Origin: Pantoea alfalfae | GTDB taxonomy: Bacteria > Pseudomonadota > Gammaproteobacteria > Enterobacterales > Enterobacteriaceae | Length of the DNA: 64,000 nt | Direction of reading: 5' to 3' | Assembly: GCF_019880205.1 (NCBI RefSeq) | Contig: NZ_CP082292.1 | Span: 3,038,001-3,102,000, forward strand | Shown: piece after piece, positions 31,375 through 40,636 of the stretch | How the letters are laid out: every line of letters starts with the position of its first letter | Position numbering within the stretch: the first letter of the stretch is position 1 | Notes under the pieces: generated by a model | What the model saw: only the letters and a program-made list of their open reading frames with translations | What the model was told of the DNA's origin: nothing | The model's database searches: none | Translations under genes and position numbers: made by a program

Positions 31375-32064
31375 TCAGTAGCGGGCAGAGAAACGATACC
31401 CTGTTCCACGGACGGTTTGTACCATGCGATCGTGGCCGGAGACTTCCAGCGCTTTACGTAAACGGCGAATGTGAACATCGACAGTGCGATCCTCCACATA
31501 CACATTGGTGCCCCAGACGTGGTTCAGCAGCTGTTCGCGGCTGTAGACGCGTTCCGGGTGAGTCATAAAGAAGTGCAGCAGCTTATATTCGGTGGGGCCC
31601 ATCTCCAGCGGCGTGGTTTCGGACATCACGCGATGTGAGGAGGGATCCAGACTCAGCCCCTGCATCTCAATCACCTCTTCCACCGCCATCGGCGAAATGC
31701 GGCGCATCACCGCTTTGATCCGCGCCATCAGCTCTTTGGGTGAAAACGGCTTGGTAATGTAATCATCGGCGCCCACTTCCAGGCCACGTACCCGATCTTC
31801 CTCTTCGCCACGCGCGGTCAGCATCATCACCGGGATATCGCGGGTCATCGCCTCGCGCTTCAGATGCTTAATAAACTGAATACCGCTGCCACCGGGTAAC
31901 ATCCAGTCCAGCAAAATCAGATCGGGCCAGGGTTCAATCAGCTTGCCAACGGCGCTGTCATAATCTTCCGCCTCGATTGGCTGATAGTCGTTCTGCTCCA
32001 GAACAAAACACAACATTTCACGGATGGGGGCTTCATCCTCCACAACCAAAATGCGCTTAGCCAT
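31375..32064 (-). CDS. phoB: Phosphate regulon response regulator PhoB
   Basis: 229-residue OmpR-family activator. The receiver domain has the acidic pair EDE, the phospho-acceptor Asp in [13 protein letters not shown] (about 54) and the Lys in [10 protein letters not shown] (about 105). The C-terminal winged-helix DNA-binding domain has [22 protein letters not shown] and [15 protein letters not shown]. It binds Pho boxes, including one in its own upstream region. Divergent from sbcD with 197 bases between. Confidence 0.98.
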   Translation of the reverse strand: MAKRILVVEDEAPIREMLCFVLEQNDYQPIEAEDYDSAVGKLIEPWPDLILLDWMLPGGSGIQFIKHLKREAMTRDIPVMMLTARGEEEDRVRGLEVGADDYITKPFSPKELMARIKAVMRRISPMAVEEVIEMQGLSLDPSSHRVMSETTPLEMGPTEYKLLHFFMTHPERVYSREQLLNHVWGTNVYVEDRTVDVHIRRLRKALEVSGHDRMVQTVRGTGYRFSARY

Positions 32065-32127
32065 TATTACTCCTGCTGATTATGACGGCTGTCACTGAGA
32101 TTCGCGGCGCCATTATGCGTCAGATTT

Positions 32128-32187
32128 GTGACACTTTTATGAAAAACATAACCTGCCTGTAACCTCACTGGTAATCATTTATGACAG
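32128..32187 (-). promoter_or_regulatory. PhoB-binding region (Pho box) upstream of phoB
   Basis: On the phoB strand, TTTTCATAAAAGTGTCAC (32128-32145) resembles the Pho box with two direct repeats 11 bases apart, and is followed by AAATCTGACGCATAATG, as in E. coli phoB. A second site starts CTGTCATAAATGATTACC (32170-32187), of which the first half is a perfect CTGTCATAAA. Both fall in the divergent phoB-sbcD gap. Confidence 0.8.
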
Positions 32188-32261
32188 CGCAGCGACATTT
32201 TTTTGCTTTGGCCGCAGAGCCAGTATAATCGCCCGGCGAATCACAACGGCAGGGACTCATC

Positions 32262-33461
32262 ATGCGCATTATTCATACTGCGGACTGGCATCTGGGGCAG
32301 TTCTTTTACAACAAAAGTCGGGCAGCCGAACATCAGGCGTTTCTCGACTGGCTGTTGATCCAGATTGAACAGCATCAGGTGGATGCGCTGATTATTGCAG
32401 GCGACCTGTTTGATACCGGCACGCCGCCCAGCTACGCCCGCGAGATGTTTAACCGTTTTGTGGTGGCGCTGCAGCCCACCGGCTGTCAGCTGATTGTGCT
32501 GGCGGGTAACCACGATTCCGTGGCAACGCTGAACGAGTCACGCGAGCTGCTGGCCTGTCTCAATACCCGGGTGATCGCTACACCGCAGGAGCAGGATGAT
32601 GTGCTACTGCTCAACACCCGCCAGGGCGAGCCGGGTGCGCTACTGTGCGCCATTCCCTATCTGCGCCCGCGCGATATCCTGCGCAGCCGGGCGGGTCAGT
32701 CGGGCCGCGACAAACAGACCTCGCTGCTGGAGGCGATTGCCCACCACTATCAGCAGCGTTTCGCCGCTGCCCAGGCGCTGGGCTATGCGCTGCCAATCAT
32801 TGCTACCGGTCACCTCACCACTGTCGGCGTCAGCCAGAGCGATTCGGTGCGCGACATCTACATCGGCACGCTGGACGCGTTTCCGGCCAGCGCGTTTCCG
32901 GCTGCTGACTATATTGCGCTCGGCCATATTCATCGCGCCCAGCGCGTGGCCGGCAGCGAGCATATCCGCTATAGCGGCTCGCCGATTCCGCTGAGCTTTG
33001 ATGAGCTGGGGAGTGAAAAGAGCGTCTTCCTGCTGGAACTGGCGGTCAGTGGCCTGCAGTCAGTTACGCCGCTGGTGGTGCCACAGGCGCAGCCGATGCA
33101 GGTGCTGAAAGGTTCGCTGGCGCAGATTGCGGAGCAGCTAAACGCCTTTAGTACGACAGAGCAGGAAAAACCGACCTGGCTCGACATCGAAGTTACCACC
33201 CAGGAGTACCTCAGCGATCTGCAGCGCCAGGTCGAAACACTGACCGCTACGCTGCCGGTCGAGGTATTGCTGTTACGCCGCAGTCGTGAACAGCGTCAGC
33301 AGAGCCTGGCGCGGCTCGACAACGAAACGCTGAGTGAGCTGAAGGTGGAAGAGGTCTTCGCGCGCCGCCTGGCGCTGGATGAGGCGCTGCAACCGGCGCA
33401 AATTGACGAGATGACCACGCTGTTTCGCCAGACGCTGGCCGCTATGGAAGAGACCCGATGA
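32262..33461 (+). CDS. sbcD: Exonuclease subunit SbcD
   Basis: 399-residue Mre11-type nuclease of the SbcCD complex, which opens DNA hairpins and processes double-strand breaks. Metallophosphoesterase motifs: [34 protein letters not shown] and LGHIHRAQ. Its ATG lies in the phoB-sbcD divergent region with GGCAGGGACTC upstream. The last four bases overlap sbcC (ATGA). Confidence 0.97.
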   Translation: MRIIHTADWHLGQFFYNKSRAAEHQAFLDWLLIQIEQHQVDALIIAGDLFDTGTPPSYAREMFNRFVVALQPTGCQLIVLAGNHDSVATLNESRELLACLNTRVIATPQEQDDVLLLNTRQGEPGALLCAIPYLRPRDILRSRAGQSGRDKQTSLLEAIAHHYQQRFAAAQALGYALPIIATGHLTTVGVSQSDSVRDIYIGTLDAFPASAFPAADYIALGHIHRAQRVAGSEHIRYSGSPIPLSFDELGSEKSVFLLELAVSGLQSVTPLVVPQAQPMQVLKGSLAQIAEQLNAFSTTEQEKPTWLDIEVTTQEYLSDLQRQVETLTATLPVEVLLLRRSREQRQQSLARLDNETLSELKVEEVFARRLALDEALQPAQIDEMTTLFRQTLAAMEETR

Positions 33462-36400
33462 AGATTCTTACGCTACGGTTTAAAAACCTCAACGCCCTGC
33501 GCGGTGAATGGTTCATCGACTTCCGCGCCGAACCCTTTGCCAGCAACGGCCTGTTTGCCATAACCGGGGCCACCGGGGCCGGTAAAACCACCCTGCTGGA
33601 CGCGATCTGCCTGGCGCTCTATCACCAGACGCCGCGCCTGGGGGCGATTTCCCAGAGCCAGAATGCCCTGATGACCCGCGACTGCGCAGAATGTCTGGCT
33701 GAGGTCGAGTTTGAGATCAAAGGTGAAGCCTGGCGCGCCTTCTGGAGCCAGAACCGCGCACGCGGCACCGCCGACGGCAAACTGCAGGCACCGCGCGTTG
33801 AGCTGGCGCGCTGTGACGACAACCTCATTGTTGCCGATAAAGTCGGTGACAAGCTGAAGCTGATCGAAACCCTCTCAGGTCTTGATTTCGAACGCTTTAC
33901 CCGCTCGATGATGCTGTCACAGGGCCAGTTTGCCGCCTTCCTCAATGCTAAAGCCAGTGAACGCGCCGAACTGCTGGAGGAGCTAACCGGCACCGAAATT
34001 TACGGCCTGATTTCCGCTGCCATCTACGAGCGCCACAAAGAGGCGAAAACTCAGCTGGATCTGCTGCGCAGCCAGGCGGGGGCGATGGCCCTGCTGGATA
34101 GCGACGCCCGTGACGCCCTGCAACAGCAGCTCACCGCTCTGACTGACGCGGAACAGCAGCTCAGTGCACACTATCAACTGGCGCAGCAACAGCAGCAATG
34201 GCAGCAGCAGGCACAGCAGTTACTGCAGGACAGTGCGCAGGCTGAAGCCGCGCTGCAGCAGGCTCAGGCCGTCTCACAGGCGGCAGAGACGGATCGCCAG
34301 CGGCTGGCTCGCAGCGAACCGGCTGAAAAGCTGCGGATAAAACTGCAGCAGCGCGACGCGTTGCGCAGCGAACAGCAGCAGGCTGAGAGCCGCTATCAGC
34401 AGCTCACGTCAGCGACGGCGCTGGCGCAGAACCAGCAGCAGCAGCATCAGCAGCACTACGCAGCCGCTCAGACGGCCCGCCAGCAGGCGCAGCAGGAACA
34501 GCAGCAGCAGGAAAACCTGCTGACGGAACAGGTGCTGCCGCTGGATCAGCGGATGAGTACGCTGCAGCAGCACCTTGCGGAGCAGCAGCAGGAGAACAGT
34601 CGTCTGCAGCAGCATGCCGATCAGACCCAGGCCAGCCTGACGCAGCAGATGCAGCAGGTCGCGGGCTGGCAGCAGGCGATTACAGAACAGCATCAGTTAC
34701 GCGAGCAGCTTGCCGATCTGGCGCACTGGGGCGCTTCGCTGCCGGTATGGCAGGAGAATTTTGCTTTGCTGGCACAGCGTGAGGCGACGCTGGCGGAACT
34801 GACACAACAGCGCGAGCAGCAGCAGCAACAGATTGATGCGCAACAGGCGAAACAGCAGCAGCAGGCACAACAGGCACTGCCGCGCCAGCAGGCGGAGCAA
34901 CAGGCCCGCCAGGCGCTGTTGCAGGCGGAGCAGGAACTCACTTCGCTTCATGAACAGCATCCACCGGCTGCACTGCGCCAGGCATTAAGCCAGTTGCAGA
35001 ACAGTCGTCCGGCGCGTCAGCAACTGCTGCTGCTCTCAACGCAGTGGCAGCCGCTGCACCAGCAGCTGGACCAGCACCAGCAAAAGCTGAGCGCGCTGGT
35101 AAAAGCGCATCAGCAGAGTGAAGCGGAACTTCAGACCCTGCGCGAGACGTGGAAACGCGAAAAGCAGCAGCTGGATGACGTCGAAAAAATCTGCGCGCTG
35201 GAGCAGCAGATTGTCGACCTCAGCGATTACCGCGCCCGGCTCACCGCCGATCAGCCCTGTCCGCTGTGCGGCTCCTGCACCCATCCTGCGGTCGAGGCCT
35301 ACAGCACACTGGAAGTAAGTGCTAACCAGCAGCGCCGGGCTGCGCTGCAACAACAAACCGAGGCACTGCGCGAAGCGGGCACGGCAAAAAACGAACAGCT
35401 GAAGCAATCAACGGTGCAGCAGCAGACTCTGCGCGAGGAAATCGCCGGGATGCAGCAACAGCTTGATCAGCTTGAGCAGCAATGGCAGGCGCTGAGCGGT
35501 GAGCTGGCACTTACCTTCCCGCTTGCCGATCGCGAGTCCTTAGCCACGTGGCAGCAGCAGCAAAGCGACCGTGAAAGTCAGCTTGAGCAGCAGCGACAGG
35601 CTCAGGAGGCCGCTGAACAGGCGCGTCAGGCTGCGAAAGATCACCATCTTCAGCAATTGCAGGCCTGGCAGCAGCACCAGCAGGCCGGACAGCTGGCGCA
35701 GCAGTCGCTGACCAGCCTGCAACAGGCGCTGGATGCGCTGCAACAGCGTCAGCAGCAGGAACAGCAGGCCTGGGCGCAGTTGCAGAGCCGTCTGGAGCAG
35801 CAGTTCACTGCACACAGTCTTGCCCTGCCCGATGCCGCCCATCGCGATGCGTGGCTGGCGGAGCAACAGCGGCGCTGGCAGCGCTGGCAGGAAAGTGAGC
35901 AGTTGCTCGCTAACCTGCAGCCGCAGCTGTTAAAAGGGGAAACTCAGCTCACTGCCCTGCAGCAGCAGGCTGAACAGGAACAGCAGCAGCTCACGACCCG
36001 TCAGCAGCAGCAGCAGCAGAGCCAGACGCAGCTCAGCGAGATGCGCCGTGCCCGTCTGGCGCTGTTCGGCGATCGCGAGGTTACCCTCGCCCGTCAGCAG
36101 ATGCAGACCCGCGTTCAGCACGCTGATGAACAGCTGGCACAGCAGCTCACCGCCCTGCAACAGGCGCACGCCGAGGTCAGTCGCCTGCAGGGTGAGCTGT
36201 CGGGGCTGGAAAATCAGCGTCAGACCCTCAGCGGCAAACTGGCAGAGGCGGAAAGCGCACTGCAGCAGGCACTGGAGAGCGCCGGATTTGCCGATGAAGC
36301 CAGCCTGCGCGAGGCGCTGCTGGATGAGCAGACTGCACTGCAACTGCGCCAGCAGCTGCAGCAGCTCGATCAGCAATGCCAGCAGCAGCAGGCGCGACTG

Positions 36401-37132
36401 GCGGATCTGCATCAGCGGCTCAGCGCGCATCAGCAGGCGAAGCCCGACGCGATGCCGGAATCTGCGGAAGCGCTGGCGCAGCAGCTGGAGCAGTTGCGGC
36501 TGGCCCTGCGCGACAACGCCAGCCAGCAGGGTCAGATTCAGCAGCAGCTGTACAGCGACGCCAGTCTCCGCGCCCGACAGCAGAGCCTGATGACGCAGAT
36601 TGAACAGGATGGTGTGATACTGGCGCAGTGGAGCCTGCTCAACGATCTGATCGGCTCCGCCAGCGGCGACAAGTTCAGGCGCTTCGCGCAAGGGTTAACG
36701 CTGGATCATCTGGTCGCGCTCGCTAATCGCCAGCTTGATCGGCTACATGGCCGTTATCTGCTGCAGCGCCGGGCGCAGGATCTGCTGGAGCTGGATGTCG
36801 TCGATACCTGGCAGGCCGATGCGGCGCGCGATACCCGCACGTTATCAGGTGGCGAGAGCTTCCTGGTCAGTCTGGCGCTGGCACTGGCGTTATCAGATCT
36901 GGTCAGCCACAAAACGCGCATCGAATCGCTGTTTCTGGATGAGGGGTTCGGCACGCTGGATGCGCAGACGCTCGACACCGCGCTGGATGCCCTGGACGCG
37001 CTGAACGCCAGCGGCAAAACCATTGGGGTGATCAGCCACGTGGAAGCGATGAAAGAGCGCATCCCGGTGCAGATTAAAGTGCGCAAAATGAATGGCCTGG
37101 GTTACAGCCAGCTGGAGCTGCCGCAGGGATAA
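33458..37132 (+). CDS. sbcC: Exonuclease subunit SbcC (enlarged, Gln-rich)
   Basis: 1224-residue SMC-like ATPase, clearly longer than E. coli SbcC (1048). Walker A is in [14 protein letters not shown] (about 36-49), the zinc hook is [10 protein letters not shown] (about 605-615, CxxC), the ABC signature is [16 protein letters not shown] and Walker B is [13 protein letters not shown] near the C-terminus. Between them lie two long coiled-coil arms extremely rich in Gln (many QQ and QQQ runs, written mostly as CAG/CAA), probably accounting for the extra length. With SbcD it forms the hairpin-cleaving complex. Operon sbcDC, overlapping by 4 bases. Confidence 0.96.
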   Translation: MKILTLRFKNLNALRGEWFIDFRAEPFASNGLFAITGATGAGKTTLLDAICLALYHQTPRLGAISQSQNALMTRDCAECLAEVEFEIKGEAWRAFWSQNRARGTADGKLQAPRVELARCDDNLIVADKVGDKLKLIETLSGLDFERFTRSMMLSQGQFAAFLNAKASERAELLEELTGTEIYGLISAAIYERHKEAKTQLDLLRSQAGAMALLDSDARDALQQQLTALTDAEQQLSAHYQLAQQQQQWQQQAQQLLQDSAQAEAALQQAQAVSQAAETDRQRLARSEPAEKLRIKLQQRDALRSEQQQAESRYQQLTSATALAQNQQQQHQQHYAAAQTARQQAQQEQQQQENLLTEQVLPLDQRMSTLQQHLAEQQQENSRLQQHADQTQASLTQQMQQVAGWQQAITEQHQLREQLADLAHWGASLPVWQENFALLAQREATLAELTQQREQQQQQIDAQQAKQQQQAQQALPRQQAEQQARQALLQAEQELTSLHEQHPPAALRQALSQLQNSRPARQQLLLLSTQWQPLHQQLDQHQQKLSALVKAHQQSEAELQTLRETWKREKQQLDDVEKICALEQQIVDLSDYRARLTADQPCPLCGSCTHPAVEAYSTLEVSANQQRRAALQQQTEALREAGTAKNEQLKQSTVQQQTLREEIAGMQQQLDQLEQQWQALSGELALTFPLADRESLATWQQQQSDRESQLEQQRQAQEAAEQARQAAKDHHLQQLQAWQQHQQAGQLAQQSLTSLQQALDALQQRQQQEQQAWAQLQSRLEQQFTAHSLALPDAAHRDAWLAEQQRRWQRWQESEQLLANLQPQLLKGETQLTALQQQAEQEQQQLTTRQQQQQQSQTQLSEMRRARLALFGDREVTLARQQMQTRVQHADEQLAQQLTALQQAHAEVSRLQGELSGLENQRQTLSGKLAEAESALQQALESAGFADEASLREALLDEQTALQLRQQLQQLDQQCQQQQARLADLHQRLSAHQQAKPDAMPESAEALAQQLEQLRLALRDNASQQGQIQQQLYSDASLRARQQSLMTQIEQDGVILAQWSLLNDLIGSASGDKFRRFAQGLTLDHLVALANRQLDRLHGRYLLQRRAQDLLELDVVDTWQADAARDTRTLSGGESFLVSLALALALSDLVSHKTRIESLFLDEGFGTLDAQTLDTALDALDALNASGKTIGVISHVEAMKERIPVQIKVRKMNGLGYSQLELPQG

Positions 37133-37150
37133 CGGGCGCCAGAGCGCCCG
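37133..37150. terminator. Hairpin between sbcC and the lipoprotein cluster
   Basis: CGGGCGC, CAGA loop, GCGCCCG immediately after the sbcC stop, in the convergent gap. No T-run follows. Confidence 0.55.
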
Positions 37151-37161
37151 TCTGAGTCTGA

Positions 37162-37818
37162 TCAGCGGGCGCTGACGACCTTGTAGCGAGGGCCGGTGAG
37201 TAATCCGCCCTGCTCGTTCTGTGCCAGCAGACGATTGCTGGTCAGTCCGGCCACGGTATGGGCTTTGTCACTGACGTTGTCGGAGATCTGCTTGATCGCC
37301 GCGCTGACCAGAATACCGATCACGCCGTTATTGTTATTGTTGCCCTGATCATTGTCGGTAGCGGTGGCGGAACCCTGCCAGATCTCTTTGCCGCTGCGTA
37401 AATCCACCAGCCGTGCTTTGGCGGTCACCGTGGTCACGCTGTCAATGACACGATAGCTGCTGCCATAGTCGCTGATCGAGATATAGAGCGCGCTGTCGGC
37501 GTGGAAAATCTCATTCAGACGCTTCGCGCTGACCGCCTGGGCGTCGCTGGCGCTGGACAGGCCGTTCTGCTGAAAGGTCTCTTCAACCACCGCTACCGGG
37601 AAGACGTAGTAACCGGCCTCGGCCAGCGGACGCGTCACCAGCGAGTTCAGGCTGTGCGCAGCGTTGATATCCGGCGAGGTGTTAGCGGCAGGCAGCACCA
37701 GAATCGAGGCAGGCTTGCTGGCATGAAACGCCGTGTAGTCATACGGTTTTTTCGGCTGCGCACAGCCAGTCAGTAGCAGCACGATCAGCGCGCCGCTCAG
37801 AGCAATCCATTTTTTCAC
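37162..37818 (-). CDS. DUF799 (GNA1162-family) lipoprotein
   Basis: 218-residue predicted lipoprotein. The signal peptide MKKWIALSGALIVLLLTGC has the lipobox LTGC (Cys19). The mature part resembles the DUF799/GNA1162 family: FHASKPASILVLPAANTSPDI, LARPL-like VTRPLAEAGYYVFPVAVVEETF, and ALYISISDYGSSYRVIDS. A run NNNNN near residue 165 is notable. The families are found in N. meningitidis and many proteobacteria with no agreed function. Last gene of a three-gene operon whose other members are a DUF4810 lipoprotein and a CsgG-family lipoprotein; its start overlaps the previous gene by 4 bases. Confidence 0.85.
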   Translation of the reverse strand: MKKWIALSGALIVLLLTGCAQPKKPYDYTAFHASKPASILVLPAANTSPDINAAHSLNSLVTRPLAEAGYYVFPVAVVEETFQQNGLSSASDAQAVSAKRLNEIFHADSALYISISDYGSSYRVIDSVTTVTAKARLVDLRSGKEIWQGSATATDNDQGNNNNNGVIGILVSAAIKQISDNVSDKAHTVAGLTSNRLLAQNEQGGLLTGPRYKVVSAR

Positions 37819-38174
37819 TGTACCCCTCCTTGTTTTTTACTCATCAGAAAATCCATGTAAGGTGCCGATTCGGGAAACAGCTGCTTCTCGGTGGCGAACT
37901 GACCAAACGCTTTATTGGTATCACCGGTTTTAGCGTAGAGCAGGCCGAGCTGCGCATGCAGGCCTGGCGGCACTGGCTGACCCGCAGCACGGGCTTTTTC
38001 CACATCCAGATTCAGCGCATCGATCTGCTTCAGCGGATCGCCGCTTTGCTGATAGTAGCTATAAATCTGTTCCTGATAGTCGCCCCAGTAGTAGATCGTT
38101 TTCGGCGCTTTTGGCGCACAGCCGGCCAACAGCGCCGCTGCCATCAGCAGGCTGCTCAGTGTCATCATTTTCAT
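37815..38174 (-). CDS. DUF4810 lipoprotein
   Basis: 119-residue predicted lipoprotein. The signal peptide MKMMTLSSLLMAAALLAGC has the lipobox LAGC (Cys19). The DUF4810 pattern is visible: YYWGDYQEQIYSYY, then a TPR-like helical pair around VPPGLHAQLGLLYAKTGDTNKAFGQFATEKQLFPES, ending MDFLMSKK. Middle gene of the CsgG-DUF4810-DUF799 cluster; 11 bases after the CsgG-family gene. Confidence 0.85.
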   Translation of the reverse strand: MKMMTLSSLLMAAALLAGCAPKAPKTIYYWGDYQEQIYSYYQQSGDPLKQIDALNLDVEKARAAGQPVPPGLHAQLGLLYAKTGDTNKAFGQFATEKQLFPESAPYMDFLMSKKQGGVQ

Positions 38175-38185
38175 TTACTGCTTCC

Positions 38186-38863
38186 TTATTTAGCCGGGCG
38201 CCATGCGCCGTTGTTGATTCCATCCACTAAATGATCAACCGCTTCGCGAATCGCCAGATCCATCACTTTACCGTTCAGCGTCGAGTCATAGCTGCTGGTG
38301 CCGCCAAAGCCGATCACTTCGCGTGCCGAAAGCTGGTACTCGCCCGCACCCTGGGTGCTGTAAACCACTTCAGAGGTGGCGACATCCACCACGTTGAGAT
38401 TCACTTTGGCATAGGCGATCTGAGTTTTGCCGCGGCCCAGAATGCCCCACAGCTGCTGATCGCCTACTTCTTTGCGGCCAAACTCGGTGATATCACCGGT
38501 GATGATGAAGTTCGCGCCTTTGATATTCTGCTGGCTGCGTTTGAAGTCTGACTCCTGCTGCAACTCTTTCAGGTTGCTGCGATCCAGCACGCTGAAGCGA
38601 TTGGTCTGCTGCAGATGGGTAATCAGAATGGTTTTCGATTGATTACCCAGCCGATCGACGCCATCAGAGAAGATGCCGTTCATGTACGAGGAACGGTTAT
38701 CAAACTGACCTACCGCAATCGGGCTGCGCACGCCCTGATAAACCGGCTGGCTGGCTGCGCGAACCTGCGGCGCCTGAATTGCACGGGAAGATTCGGTGGC
38801 ACAGCCGCTGATCAGCGAGGTGGTTAACAAGGAGAGTGCCGCAAAGGCATATTTTTTCTGCAT
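38186..38863 (-). CDS. CsgG-family lipoprotein
   Basis: 225-residue predicted lipoprotein with signal peptide ending in lipobox ISGC (Cys21). The mature domain matches the CsgG/HfaB family: PIAVGQFDNRSSYMNGIFSDG, ILITHLQQTNRFSVLDRSNLKELQQE, GANFIITGDITEFG, and YAKVNLNVVDVATSEVVYSTQGAGEYQLS. Unlike E. coli CsgG (277 residues, curli pore), it lacks curli partners in this window, so a curli role is not supported. First gene of a lipoprotein triad whose members co-occur in many proteobacteria, perhaps forming an outer-membrane assembly. Confidence 0.86.
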   Translation of the reverse strand: MQKKYAFAALSLLTTSLISGCATESSRAIQAPQVRAASQPVYQGVRSPIAVGQFDNRSSYMNGIFSDGVDRLGNQSKTILITHLQQTNRFSVLDRSNLKELQQESDFKRSQQNIKGANFIITGDITEFGRKEVGDQQLWGILGRGKTQIAYAKVNLNVVDVATSEVVYSTQGAGEYQLSAREVIGFGGTSSYDSTLNGKVMDLAIREAVDHLVDGINNGAWRPAK

Positions 38864-39017
38864 TTCTAATCCATGAAGTGAAAAGAGACATCATCCGCAC
38901 AGGGGCGGTAAATTCTGGTTCTGCCGACAGTCGGAGGAATGCCATAGCATTCAGCATGCCGGTCTGTAGACTGTCGGCAGCAGACCGGAAGATCTTTAGA
39001 AAAAAGTGGCTAATTTA

Positions 39018-39410
39018 ATGAATTTAATTAATACAATAGTGAGAATGTTGCCGGGTGTGATTATTGCTTTTTCGCTCAGTGCCTGTCAGCAACCTTTGTC
39101 AAAGCAACGTGATAGCGTGGCAAACCTGTGTGAGCCTGCGAAGGATCCGGACAGTAAATCCTGTCACTGGACTAATCGAATGCAGCCGGTACTGAATCGG
39201 CAGTTTACTGATGCGGTACGTTATACGGGTCAGCAATGTCTGGTACGGATGGAGTGGCAGCAACATAGCAGACATTATGCGGTGACGCAGACTCAGGGGG
39301 ATGAGGCGCTCTGCCTGCGTGCCTGGCAACTGGTGGCACAAACGCGCGATCTGCCACCGCCACCGGAGCCTGGACAACCGGCGTGGTTTGGCTTTGCGCC
39401 GCGTGGTTAG
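39018..39410 (+). CDS. Small lipoprotein resembling TolA domain III
   Basis: 130-residue predicted lipoprotein (ATG 39018; an in-frame GTG at 39006 is possible). The signal peptide has lipobox-like LSAC. The mature part resembles the C-terminal domain of TolA: LNRQFTDAVRYTGQQCLVRM aligns with TolA's SKFYDASSYAGKTCTLRI, and TQGDEALCLRAWQLVAQT with GGDPALCQAALAAAK, keeping both cysteines of the TolA disulfide. Full-length TolA with a long helical domain is elsewhere. The role is unknown. The 3' end overlaps the convergent AraC gene by 4 bases. Confidence 0.7.
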   Translation: MNLINTIVRMLPGVIIAFSLSACQQPLSKQRDSVANLCEPAKDPDSKSCHWTNRMQPVLNRQFTDAVRYTGQQCLVRMEWQQHSRHYAVTQTQGDEALCLRAWQLVAQTRDLPPPPEPGQPAWFGFAPRG

Positions 39411-40474
39411 CTGGCCAGACCTTCCTGACGCCACTGGCGCGGACTGATGCCAAACCAGCGGCGAAATGCGCGTGAGAACGCGCTGACTTCCGAGTAGCCC
39501 AGCAGCAACGCCATCTCCGAGATCGGCAGCTGCTTCTGCTGCAGATAGTACGTCGCCATCTCGCAGCGCACCTGATCCACCAGCGCAGTAAAGCTGCTGC
39601 CCTCTTCGCGCAGCCGTCGCTGCAGTGACCAGCTCGACAGCCCGAGTTTATCCGCCACCTCTTCCAGTACCGGCTCGCCCTGCATCAGCGATAAATTAAC
39701 CTGCGAACGCGCCTGCTCAATCATGCTCTGTTGAGACGTCCCACGGTTCAGCCGCCGGATCGCATCCTGCATCACCATCAACAGGATCGGATCGCTCTCC
39801 GGCATCGCGCGCAGCAGATCGCGTTTCGGGATCACCAGCGAATTAAACGGCTGATCGAACCAGACCGGCGCATCAAATACTTTGCAGTGATCGTGCCACT
39901 GGCCGGGACGGGGGTGTTCGAAATGGACTTCACGTGGTGCCCAGTGTCTGCCAGCGACGTGGCGGATCAGATTCATAAACATTCCCAGCGTCAGCTCGGC
40001 ATCCTGACGGCGCGACAGGATCGCGCCGTGCCGTACCTGATAGTCGAGCCGCCAGCACTCTCCCTTATCCACCAGCCGGGTTAAGGTGTCGTGCTGATGC
40101 CAGGGAAATGCGTTAACCACATTGTGCAGCGCCTGTTCCAGCGTATCGGAGCACAAGCCAATGTAGCCGATCAGACCTAATGACTGCGGTTTAAACTGCC
40201 TGCCGTAGTGCAAACCGAAGTTATCAAAACCGGAGTGACGCGCCGCCTCTTCCAGTACCCGACAATAGTTAACCAGCCCCAGGCTCAGCGTCGGGCTGGC
40301 CAGGCGCTCCGGATCGATGCCGCTGATGCCAAAAATGCGATCAACATCGCCGCCCTGAGAATGAATAAACTCGCTTAAACCGGTCGCCGCCGCAGCCAGC
40401 ACGCCGTGATTGCCTGCCCCCGCCGCTGCAGAGCAGGCCGCAAATGCATCAGGCTTGATCAGTGTCGGATTCAT
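39407..40474 (-). CDS. AraC-family transcriptional regulator
   Basis: 355-residue regulator. The N-terminal about 230 residues match the arabinose-binding-like sensing domain (PF12625-type: LGLVNYCRVLEEAARHSGFDNFGLHYG, SLGLIGYIGLCSDTLEQALHNV). The C-terminal part is a double helix-turn-helix AraC domain (EVADKLGLSSWSLQRRLREEGSSF and LPISEMALLLGYSEVSAFSRAFRRWFGISPRQWRQ). It lies downstream of, and in the same direction as, the APH-type kinase and opposite the ethanolamine-type permease, so it may control that module. The inducer is unknown. Confidence 0.88.
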   Translation of the reverse strand: MNPTLIKPDAFAACSAAAGAGNHGVLAAAATGLSEFIHSQGGDVDRIFGISGIDPERLASPTLSLGLVNYCRVLEEAARHSGFDNFGLHYGRQFKPQSLGLIGYIGLCSDTLEQALHNVVNAFPWHQHDTLTRLVDKGECWRLDYQVRHGAILSRRQDAELTLGMFMNLIRHVAGRHWAPREVHFEHPRPGQWHDHCKVFDAPVWFDQPFNSLVIPKRDLLRAMPESDPILLMVMQDAIRRLNRGTSQQSMIEQARSQVNLSLMQGEPVLEEVADKLGLSSWSLQRRLREEGSSFTALVDQVRCEMATYYLQQKQLPISEMALLLGYSEVSAFSRAFRRWFGISPRQWRQEGLAS

Positions 40475-40636
40475 GGTCGCCTCAGTCAGAAGTCAGGTGG
40501 ATCACCCGTTCCTGAGATCAGAGCAAATTCCATACCAGGTTCCCAGGCCCCGCCGCACCGCCTGCGGGTGGTCCAGACTGCGCGCGGACACGGCATCCGG
40601 CACTGCGGCGGCGCAGCTACGCCCGCCGCTGGTGCA

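Noticed and set aside
35930..36691. Leu/Gln-rich minus-strand frames within sbcC
   Set aside because: Produced by the CAG-rich coding tracts of sbcC read on the opposite strand; not genes.
33800..36700. CAG repeats as a microsatellite or integron-like array
   Set aside because: The repeats are in frame within sbcC, interrupted, and encode a continuous coiled coil; they are coding sequence.
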